A DNA stretch of 64,000 nucleotides from Chitinophaga silvisoli. GTDB taxonomy: Bacteria > Bacteroidota > Bacteroidia > Chitinophagales > Chitinophagaceae. The translations under genes and the position numbers were made by a program. The notes beneath the pieces were generated by a model. The model was not told the origin of the DNA. It searched no databases and saw only the letters and a program-made list of their open reading frames with translations. Position 1 is the stretch's first letter. Each line of letters starts with the position of its first letter. The stretch is from contig NZ_QTJV01000001.1 in assembly GCF_003412465.1 (NCBI RefSeq), positions 1,116,001-1,180,000 on the forward strand, in the 5' to 3' direction. Of the stretch, positions 54,873-61,922 are shown piece by piece.

Positions 54873-55286
54873 ATGAGTGACAGGTTCTACTTTAGAGTCA
54901 TTGGCCTTTTTATTTTATTGAATGCCACTTTATTAGGATTAAAAGCATGGTTGTTAGACAATGGAGTGCATCATAATGTATTACTATTTGGCAATCTTGC
55001 TTTAGCTGCCCTTTCAGCATTTACCTACAACATGAGCCGTAAAGGGGTACAAGCCGATAGCAACAGTGTATTTATGCTTCGGGTATACGGTGCAATGATC
55101 AGCAGAATGATGCTTTGCCTGGCCGGTATTACAATTTATGCCGTTGTCAACAGAGCACATACAAGCAGAATTACAATTTTTATACTGATGGGCTTTTATG
55201 CTGTTTACGCTATTTGCGAGAACATCAGTCTGCAAAAGATTACCAGACAGAGAAATCAAGGTTCTGTGAATCAGGAGGCTTTATAA
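54873..55286 (+). CDS. small four-helix membrane protein
   Basis: A 137-aa protein with four hydrophobic segments (starting RVIGLFILLNATLLGLKAWL, NVLLFGNLALAALSAFTY, MISRMMLCLAGITIYAVV, ITIFILMGFYAVYAI). A TTG 72 nt upstream could give a longer form, but ATG at 54873 (MSDRFYF) fits better. Unknown function. It may be exported or an assembly factor, but no family is recognised. Confidence 0.6.
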   Translation: MSDRFYFRVIGLFILLNATLLGLKAWLLDNGVHHNVLLFGNLALAALSAFTYNMSRKGVQADSNSVFMLRVYGAMISRMMLCLAGITIYAVVNRAHTSRITIFILMGFYAVYAICENISLQKITRQRNQGSVNQEAL

Positions 55287-55405
55287 AAGCATTAGCTGTA
55301 CACCTGCCTGAACATTGGTTGGGGCAGGTGATAGCCTATCTTTAACCCTTACACGTTTTTGCCGGTCCAGAAGACTTCCCTTTTACAGACAGGTGGTATA
55401 TTATT

Positions 55406-55435
55406 AAAAAGGCCGGCATCACTCCCGACCTTTTT
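55406..55435. terminator. bidirectional terminator
   Basis: AAAAAGGCCGG and CCGACCTTTTT pair with one mismatch around a 7-9 nt loop, with T runs on either side. It lies between the convergent membrane-protein and pstS-like genes. Confidence 0.7.
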
Positions 55436-55442
55436 GGATTTT

Positions 55443-56324
55443 TTATTTTAAGGATACATATCCTGTTTCTTCTACTTCTTTTTGTCCTGCGTCGGAAAGC
55501 AGGTAATCTACAAACGTCTTTACCTTTGCTGCATTGCTATTCTGATAAATGAAGAACAGTGGACGTGCGAGCGGATAAGTTTTTGTTTTCACATGTTTGA
55601 TATCAGGCGCTACATAGGTTTTGCCATCGAAGCTGACAGGCAGTGCTTTTACTTTGTCATTGATAAAGGCCAGGCCTACATAACCGATAGCACCCTCAGT
55701 CGTACTTACTTTATTGATGACAGATCCGTTTGTATGCTGGTACATGGCTAATGCAGTGAATGCTTTCGTTTTCATCACCGCCTCTTTGAAGAAGCCATAG
55801 GTACCTGAACTGCTCTCTCTTGAAATGATCATGATTTTTATATCCTTACCACCAAGTTGTTTCCAGTTGTTCACTTCCCCGGAGAATACTTTTTCGAGCT
55901 GGTCCCTGGTAATCTTGTCAACGCCAATACCGGGATGTACGACTACAGCCAGGGCATCGTCAGCAATCTTTACTTCGGTAATGGGGTGGTTACTTTCCTG
56001 GAATTTCCGGCGTTCCTCATCGTTCATATCGCGTGATGACATGGCGATGTCGGTCATACTTTTCTCCAGGTCTGCAATTCCGACACTACTGCCACCTTCG
56101 GTAATTTCAATATCGAAACTGTCATTTTGTTTACGGAAGTATCCGGCTACTTTTTGCGCCAGGGGAGCAATGGTTGTACTGCCTGACAAGTGGATCACAT
56201 GAACATTGGCGGTAGCAGGTTTTATTTTCAGGCTATCAGCAGCTGCCTGGTGCTTACTTTCATGGTTACTGTTACAGGCGCTCCAGAGGGCGGTGCCCAT
56301 CATAAGCAGGGTGATTTTTTTCAT
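55443..56324 (-). CDS. PstS-family phosphate-binding lipoprotein
   Basis: A 293-aa substrate-binding protein with lipobox WSAC (Cys17). Phosphate-binding loops typical of PstS are visible: HLSGSTTIAPLAQKVAG, EGGSSVGIADL, AMSSRDMNDEE and ISRESSSGTYGFF. The shorter length and missing pstCAB neighbours make it an orphan; it may serve a distant ABC importer or signalling. Phosphate limitation is the expected cue; no Pho box could be identified with confidence. Confidence 0.88.
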   Translation of the reverse strand: MKKITLLMMGTALWSACNSNHESKHQAAADSLKIKPATANVHVIHLSGSTTIAPLAQKVAGYFRKQNDSFDIEITEGGSSVGIADLEKSMTDIAMSSRDMNDEERRKFQESNHPITEVKIADDALAVVVHPGIGVDKITRDQLEKVFSGEVNNWKQLGGKDIKIMIISRESSSGTYGFFKEAVMKTKAFTALAMYQHTNGSVINKVSTTEGAIGYVGLAFINDKVKALPVSFDGKTYVAPDIKHVKTKTYPLARPLFFIYQNSNAAKVKTFVDYLLSDAGQKEVEETGYVSLK

Positions 56325-56485
56325 CTATATTCTATGTTTCGTTTACTTTCAGTCCACTTTAGGGACGCAAGGTAGATACGAAAGGTAGAAGAGAGAAAAA
56401 ATATATATGAATATTTGGTTAAGTCTTGCTGAAGATACTATGTTGCATAATAAGGCGAGGTGTTAGCACCAGGGTCTCTCTTTTC

Positions 56486-57460
56486 CTAGTAGGCCGATAC
56501 TGCCTTTTTTTCTTCCACCACGGCATTCTTCAGCGGTTTCACCATGTGCAGCACATTCTCCAGGATCTCATGAGCTGCCAGAATCTCATCCTTTTTATTA
56601 GATACGCTTTCGATATTGAACCCGACAGGCAGGTTTTTGGCAGTCGCGTAATTGAGGATTTCCCCGGCGATATTAGTGGCTGTATGAATGGAGGATTGCA
56701 GGATATCTTTTGAATATTTCAGGTCATTGTATACCCACTTCGGCACTTCAATGCCCAGCCATTCCATGAACTGCAGTGTTTTCAGGGAGCCGCATGGTGT
56801 GAGGGTAAAGATCACCGGCACTGGTTGGGTATCATTGCTCAGGGCGTGGTAATGGTAGTCGGACATTACATTCTTGGTCTCATTGATATTATAAATACAC
56901 TGAGATACAAAGAAATTACACCCGTTCTGCATTTTGCTGAACATTCTCAGGTGTTCATCGCCTTTCCTGGTGTGGCGTTCGGGGATGGTGACCCCGCCAA
57001 GCAGGATGTCCGGGCCCATTTCCTTTTTTACCTGGTAGGCATCGGAGAGGGAGAAGTTGGTGGCCTGTACCTGTTGCTGGGAAGATGCACCTATAAATAC
57101 GGTGGCTTCCAGGTCAGTGTTCTGTGACAGCCAGTCGGCAAACATCTCTTTGGTATGGTTGGCGATGCTCTTATAGATGATCTTAGGTACCCGCAGATTG
57201 GTGAGCAGGTCTTTGCTGTATACCTCAGGTGAAATGGTGGGAATAAACGAGAAGGGGCGCTCCTTTTCAGTTCTAAGTGCTTCATCCTGAATATCGTAGA
57301 GGATCAGGCCATCGATATCAAGGTGTTGTAAACGCTCGATCTGATTGTTGGCAATGACTGCAACTTTTTCACTTTCAGTAGTGATTTTTGGAGGTGTAAG
57401 GCTGTAGAATACAATACCTGATTTTCCCGCTGTTATCTTATGTTGTAAAGTCCCTTTCAC
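56486..57460 (-). CDS. methylenetetrahydrofolate reductase-family protein
   Basis: A 324-aa TIM-barrel protein of the 5,10-methylenetetrahydrofolate reductase superfamily: YSLTPPKITTESEKV, LDIDGLILYDIQDEA (the ligand loop) and DILLGGVTIPERHTRKGDEHLRMFSKM with QNGCNFFVSQCIYN. The usual reductase pattern is relaxed, so the exact reaction is not certain. Start is GTG, because no in-frame ATG lies upstream. No folate riboswitch or SAM-type leader is visible in the preceding 270 bp. Confidence 0.72.
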   Translation of the reverse strand: MKGTLQHKITAGKSGIVFYSLTPPKITTESEKVAVIANNQIERLQHLDIDGLILYDIQDEALRTEKERPFSFIPTISPEVYSKDLLTNLRVPKIIYKSIANHTKEMFADWLSQNTDLEATVFIGASSQQQVQATNFSLSDAYQVKKEMGPDILLGGVTIPERHTRKGDEHLRMFSKMQNGCNFFVSQCIYNINETKNVMSDYHYHALSNDTQPVPVIFTLTPCGSLKTLQFMEWLGIEVPKWVYNDLKYSKDILQSSIHTATNIAGEILNYATAKNLPVGFNIESVSNKKDEILAAHEILENVLHMVKPLKNAVVEEKKAVSAY

Positions 57461-57645
57461 GTTGATAGTATACTTTTGTTCTCCTATTTTTCTGGAAAGT
57501 AGAGAGATTTTATGTAAATATACTAGGAAAGTGGGTTTTTTTAGAAATTTTATTGATTTATAGAAAAGATTTATAATGAGTTGAGGACCAGGGTATACAA
57601 TAACTATTGGCTGTGAAGTAAGCGAAACATAAATAAATGAAAAGT

Positions 57646-57687
57646 AAAAAGAAGCTGTCTCGTAAATAATTATGATGGCTTCTTTTT
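57646..57687. terminator. orphan hairpin, terminator-like
   Basis: AAAAAGAAGC (57646-57655) pairs with GCTTCTTTTT (57678-57687) across a 22-nt loop containing TGTCTCGTAAATAATTATGA, followed by a T-rich run. No plus-strand gene ends here, so it may be a relic or another dispersed element. Confidence 0.5.
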
Positions 57688-57730
57688 ATTTTTAAAGGGT
57701 AAATGATATGCCAATTAAAGACCCCGGATT

Positions 57731-58105
57731 ATGTTAGTGCTAAAAATGTTAATGGCCCTTATCTTAACTGCTCATACTCCTCCTGCCCAGGATCAGCATA
57801 AGTCTTCTGCTACTATTATCCTTGGAGACAAGGACCTGCATTTAGTATCAGAGGATAAATTCGCAATTGAAATAGCCATCACCAACACGGAAAAATTGCA
57901 AATGCTGATTGACAGTGGGAACCCTGTCATTTTGCTTATATTGGGTAAGAAGAAGTATGTTGCCAAACCGCAATTTATTCTCAGTTCAGCCCTTCCCGCA
58001 AAATGTGATTTATTTTATGTGGTGGATACCGACGAAAGAAATTACCTGAGGATTGATTCCAACAGGATGACTTTCCACAAAATAAAAGCGCTCACACTCC
58101 ACTGA
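57731..58105 (+). CDS. small exported hypothetical protein
   Basis: A 124-aa protein with a short hydrophobic leader (LVLKMLMALILTAHT) and a compact beta-rich body (SATIILGDKDLHLV, FAIEIAITNTEKL, PVILLILGKKKYVAK). Unknown family. A strong terminator follows within its last codons. Confidence 0.5.
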   Translation: MLVLKMLMALILTAHTPPAQDQHKSSATIILGDKDLHLVSEDKFAIEIAITNTEKLQMLIDSGNPVILLILGKKKYVAKPQFILSSALPAKCDLFYVVDTDERNYLRIDSNRMTFHKIKALTLH

Positions 58106-58130
58106 GGAATATGAGCGCTTTTATTTTTAT
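58079..58130. terminator. strong bidirectional terminator
   Basis: AAAATAAAAGCGCTCA (58079-58094) is perfectly complementary to TGAGCGCTTTTATTTT (58112-58127). It overlaps the end of the small exported gene and precedes the stop of the convergent membrane-protein gene. Confidence 0.9.
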
Positions 58131-58140
58131 ACTACTAATT

Positions 58141-58824
58141 TTACCTGTCATAAATCAAGGCTAATACCATCAGCACAACAGGCAATATCATTGCCAGTCT
58201 TACCCACAATTTCGATGGCATCAACTTCTCCCCGATATAATCTTTTACCTTGGCCAGCACCTGGCTTTTAATCTTCGCAGGCTCCGCTTTCCAGTCAATA
58301 TCATCCAGGTTCACCTGCTTCAGTAAATAATTCAATAAACGCTTTTGCAACTTAGTCGTACTACCGTCTTTCTTTACTTCCAGTTTCAACTCCTTTACCG
58401 ACTCCTTCCTGAGTGTTGCAGCTGAAGATCCTTTCCGCTCAGCTATCCGCTGGATTACCTTATCCACATATACACTGATCTTTTCAATAAAAAAATCCCC
58501 CAGTTTATTGTCCCAAACAAGGAAGATTGATTTCTTCAATGTATAGCCTGAAGCTAAAGCAGGAAACAATGCAAAGCCCGCAATTGAAAGTACAAGCAGG
58601 CACATTGACCAGAAGGCAACGGTAAACAATACTAATATAGCCAGCAGGGCACCGATACCGCCAGCCCTGGCACCGGCATAACCAGGTCCCGGCTGGTGGC
58701 CGATAAGATAAATGGAAATAATCAACCCGATAATGGAAATGATAATACCGGGGATAACGATACTCAGCCATGCTAAAGCAGAACGTGTGGCAATTTTTGT
58801 AAACAGGGTTAGGTTTGTTTTCAT
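58141..58824 (-). CDS. membrane protein of unknown function
   Basis: A 227-aa protein with three or four membrane helices: two near the N-terminus (ALAWLSIVIPGIIISIIGLIIS and GIGALLAILVLFTVAFWSMCLL region) and one at the C-terminus (LAMILPVVLMVLALIYD), separated by a long Lys-rich cytoplasmic helical segment (about 120-205). MKTNLTLFTK at 58824 is preferred over the longer frame to 58875, whose extra residues are not a plausible signal. Unknown function. Confidence 0.65.
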   Translation of the reverse strand: MKTNLTLFTKIATRSALAWLSIVIPGIIISIIGLIISIYLIGHQPGPGYAGARAGGIGALLAILVLFTVAFWSMCLLVLSIAGFALFPALASGYTLKKSIFLVWDNKLGDFFIEKISVYVDKVIQRIAERKGSSAATLRKESVKELKLEVKKDGSTTKLQKRLLNYLLKQVNLDDIDWKAEPAKIKSQVLAKVKDYIGEKLMPSKLWVRLAMILPVVLMVLALIYDR

Positions 58825-58910
58825 GCTTAAAAGGTATAAATCAAGGTTAAAACAAGCTGCATATAGTATAGGCATCGTCGTTTACGGGCATAAATATACG
58901 CATAAAAAAA

Positions 58911-59018
58911 GAGGTAGTATCAAAAAGTAATTGGAAGGCATTGAGAATTACATCAACAAAAATTCTCTCCTTCATGTACCCGGGTAAAATACCGGAACAT
59001 TACTTTTGATAAAACCTC
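58911..59018. repeat. full-length dispersed hairpin repeat
   Basis: Arms GAGGTAGTATCAAAAAGTAA (58911-58930) and TTACTTTTGATAAAACCTC (59000-59018). The interior GAAGGCATTGAGAATTACAT continues CAACAAAAATTCTCT, nearly identical to the 14377-14485 copy, including the smaller inner hairpin CCGGG...CCGG. It lies 20 nt after the narK stop. Confidence 0.78.
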
Positions 59019-59037
59019 TTTTCAAAATATGATATCA

Positions 59038-60534
59038 TCATCCCGGTATCTTCTCAAACTTATCCGCCAGCTGCGGCGCTCCTTTCTTCATCATGACTGT
59101 AATTACCTGGTGCATCCACATCAGGCATCCACATGACAGCAAGCACACAAACATCCATGAACTCGTCCACAATCCTGTCAGGTTCAGCAAGTATCCAAAC
59201 AGTATTGGCCCTACGAAACCTCCCAGTCCACCAATCATGCCAACCATACCCCCTACAGCACCAATCTCTTTAGGGAAATATTCCGGTATATGTTTAAAGA
59301 CCGCCGCAGTACCAATACCCCAGCAGGCACCTATTAAGATAATGATCACTACAAATACCCACATATTTGCCTTGAAAAAGATCATCGTCGTTCCTTGCGC
59401 CAGGAGTTGTTTTTTCGTCACCTTATCACCCACCTTCACCATTGGTTCCTGCCACACATCTTTAGCTGGCAGGATCATCACCCTCCTGTCTACATGATCA
59501 AATTTATGACTCTTCGTTACGATGGGATAGACTTTACTGTCTACCTGGATCAGGGAATCTGACACCTGTGTCACCGTACCTGCCTGTATAGCCATAATGC
59601 CTGTACCCGGGGAGTAGATCTGCATTCTTGGTATGATCAGCAAAAAACTTAACACAACAGAACTGCATAAAACCCAGTACATAATGCGGCGTGCGCCATA
59701 TAAATCAGACAGCCATCCACCTACGGCCCTGAATACGCCAACGGGTAGACTAAAGCAGGATGCCAGGAAACCAGCGGTGATCAGGTTAACATTGTATGCA
59801 TTAACAAAATAAGGTAGCAACCACTGTGAGAAAGTCACAAAACAGCCAAACACCAAAAAGTAATATAAGCCAAAGCGCCACACCCGGATATTTTTTAAAG
59901 GCTGCAATAACTTAAGCAGGGTCTTGTCTGATGCCTCCGGCTTCTTATTAATAGTGAATAAGAAAAAGAGGATACCCACTACGGCCAGGACTACTGCATA
60001 AATAATAGGCAGGTGCCGCCAGCCCTCCGGGTTAGCCCCATTGCTGGTCAGTTTCTTCAATAATGAAGGTGCTAAGAGGGTGGTGAGCGCAGATCCAGTC
60101 AACCCAAATCCAAATAAACCCAATGCCCTTCCCTGCCAGTTTTTCGGATACCAGACTGATGTAAACCCAACGCCTATTGAAAAACTGGTTCCCAACAGGC
60201 CAAAGAAAAAGCTCAGGACCAGAAAAGTACTGTAACTATTGGCCTGGGATAAGAGAAACATCGGTATCGAACAGCCGATCAATAAAATAGTGAACATCCA
60301 CTTGCCCCCAACTACATCGGTAAGCATACCAACCGGCAAGCGCATCACGGAACCTGTCAGCACCGGTATACCTAAGAGCCAGCCAACATCCACAAGGTTC
60401 CAGTTAAAGATGCCGTTATCGACAAGATAGGTCACCAGGACACCATTCAGCATCCAGCCTGCAAAGGAAACCAGGAAGCCCAGGGTATTGAAGAATAACA
60501 TACGATGTGCAGTGGATAAAGATGTGTTATTCAT
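59038..60534 (-). CDS. narK: NarK-type nitrate/nitrite MFS transporter with extra loop
   Basis: A 498-aa transporter of the NNP family with 12 helices. The nitrate signature region is GTAAVFKHIPEYFPKEIGAVGGMVGMIGGLGGFVGP (residues 408-442 in pieces), and SWTSVWYP-like GFTSVWYPKNWQGRALG lies in the first half. Between helices 8 and 9 an insertion of about 85 residues (303-388) resembles a lipoyl/barrel-sandwich domain (KVGDKVTKKQLLAQG). It imports nitrate for the reductase encoded divergently. A hairpin repeat follows its stop. Confidence 0.9.
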   Translation of the reverse strand: MNNTSLSTAHRMLFFNTLGFLVSFAGWMLNGVLVTYLVDNGIFNWNLVDVGWLLGIPVLTGSVMRLPVGMLTDVVGGKWMFTILLIGCSIPMFLLSQANSYSTFLVLSFFFGLLGTSFSIGVGFTSVWYPKNWQGRALGLFGFGLTGSALTTLLAPSLLKKLTSNGANPEGWRHLPIIYAVVLAVVGILFFLFTINKKPEASDKTLLKLLQPLKNIRVWRFGLYYFLVFGCFVTFSQWLLPYFVNAYNVNLITAGFLASCFSLPVGVFRAVGGWLSDLYGARRIMYWVLCSSVVLSFLLIIPRMQIYSPGTGIMAIQAGTVTQVSDSLIQVDSKVYPIVTKSHKFDHVDRRVMILPAKDVWQEPMVKVGDKVTKKQLLAQGTTMIFFKANMWVFVVIIILIGACWGIGTAAVFKHIPEYFPKEIGAVGGMVGMIGGLGGFVGPILFGYLLNLTGLWTSSWMFVCLLSCGCLMWMHQVITVMMKKGAPQLADKFEKIPG

Positions 60535-60645
60535 AAATTAAAGTTTAACAACAAATAGTTTTTCCAGCATTGAAATTGAGGGATAGGTTTTGTGATGTGG
60601 AATATAAAATTATTCATTAAATTACTATAAAATAGCACAGAACGT

Positions 60646-60659
60646 ATGATTTGTATCAT
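60646..60659. promoter_or_regulatory. candidate Crp/Fnr-family box (ATGAT-TTGT-ATCAT)
   Basis: A 14-bp palindrome with the TGAT-N4-ATCA core of Fnr/Crp-type sites (outer bases A/T instead of T/A). It lies 36 nt before the membrane-protein start in the narK/reductase divergent region. Confidence 0.4.
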
Positions 60660-60695
60660 GTTTTTAAGTAGAGATTTTTACCCAACTTTATTACC

Positions 60696-61742
60696 ATGAG
60701 ATTTCAACTCAATAAGAAAGCATTTTTCATTGCATTATGTTGTTGTATCGTCACTGTGATGTTAGTATTTTATGGTTCGAGGAAACTGCAAAATTTTGAT
60801 GCTGCTTTAATAGCCTACCTGTTCGGTACCGTCTTTGCCCTCTTCGGCATCATCTACCGTTACTGTATCTGGCTACAGCGACCCCCTACCTGGATGTACT
60901 TTAGAAGGGGCTGGCAACTTCTCTTTTCAAAAAGCTTTGTTGAATATGCAGGCTTATCGGTGCAAAAACTGGTACGCAATATTGCCTTCCAGCGATTTAT
61001 CTATCCCCGTGGCAAGACCCGCTGGTGGGGACATTTTATGCTTGCTACCGGCTGTATGCTTGCTTTCTGTGTCACCATTCCTTTAACGCTTGGCTGGATC
61101 CATTTTACAATGAACCCTACCGATACAAGCTTATATGAAGCTCATCTGTTTGGCTTTAAGGTAATGGAGTTTAAGCTGGGTTCCTGGATGGCGTTTTTCA
61201 TCTTCCATATCCTGAACTGGTGCTCCTGGCTTGTAATAGCCGGTTGCCTGTTGTTTATGCGCCGCCGCCTGACTCATGCGGGGCTCATTGCCTCCCAGAC
61301 CTTTGAGGGCGACTGGCTCCCTTTAGTCCTGCTAATGGCGATTTCAGTGACAGGTTTGGGACTGACCTACGATTATGAATTTCTGAAAGGAAAGACGTAT
61401 GAGTTTATGGCGGTCACGCATGCTGTAACAGTAATCCTCTTTTTAATATGGATTCCATTTGGGAAGTTCTTTCATATCATTCAACGACCTGCACAGATCG
61501 GCGCTCATTTATACAGGAAAGAAGGAGAAAAGAGGGGCATGGCTATATGCCCGCATACCCATAAAGCCTTTGCTACTCAAATGCATGTGGATGACCTTAA
61601 AATAGTCACAAAAGAACTGGGTTTTGACTTCACGCTGGAAGACGGGACTTCTCACCTGGATCTGAGTCCTGAAGGCAAAAGGGCCGCCCTTGCAAAGGCA
61701 CACCTGAAAGCAAGGGAAGCTACGGGAAAGTTCTTTGGGTAG
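60696..61742 (+). CDS. membrane haem-type protein of nitrate reductase locus
   Basis: A 348-aa protein with six or so membrane helices. His residues in WWGHFMLATG, MAFFIFHILNW, FMAVTHAVTVILF and KFFHIIQRPAQ are placed like haem b ligands of NarI-like or cytochrome b subunits. The C-terminal 75 residues are soluble (MHVDDLKIVTKELGFDF). It could pass electrons from quinol to the reductase encoded 180 bp downstream. Haem binding is inferred from the His pattern only. Confidence 0.7.
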   Translation: MRFQLNKKAFFIALCCCIVTVMLVFYGSRKLQNFDAALIAYLFGTVFALFGIIYRYCIWLQRPPTWMYFRRGWQLLFSKSFVEYAGLSVQKLVRNIAFQRFIYPRGKTRWWGHFMLATGCMLAFCVTIPLTLGWIHFTMNPTDTSLYEAHLFGFKVMEFKLGSWMAFFIFHILNWCSWLVIAGCLLFMRRRLTHAGLIASQTFEGDWLPLVLLMAISVTGLGLTYDYEFLKGKTYEFMAVTHAVTVILFLIWIPFGKFFHIIQRPAQIGAHLYRKEGEKRGMAICPHTHKAFATQMHVDDLKIVTKELGFDFTLEDGTSHLDLSPEGKRAALAKAHLKAREATGKFFG

Positions 61743-61922
61743 ACTTTTGGAGACTGGTTACTTAGTAGGCTATTTAAGTGAATGAAGTCCCGAAAAGCAT
61801 CTGATTTTTAGATGAATGAATTTCCTGAATGAACCCATTCCTCCAACTGGATGAATTCAATGAATGAGCGCAATTCCCGGTATATACCTATTTCTTTTAA
61901 ACAAACCTATTAAACAGATACC
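61743..61922 (+). other. leader with repeated TGAATGAA motif before reductase
   Basis: The 180-bp gap holds at least four copies of (T)GAATGA within about 90 bp (GTGAATGAAGT, GATGAATGAATT, CTGAATGAACC, CAATGAATGAGC, and GGATGAATTC). No obvious terminator or -7 element is seen. The cause is unclear: chance, or protein/RNA binding. Confidence 0.35.

Noticed and set aside
57461..57730. possible SAM- or folate-type riboswitch before the MTHFR-family gene
   Set aside because: No conserved riboswitch core was found by eye; only an orphan hairpin is present.
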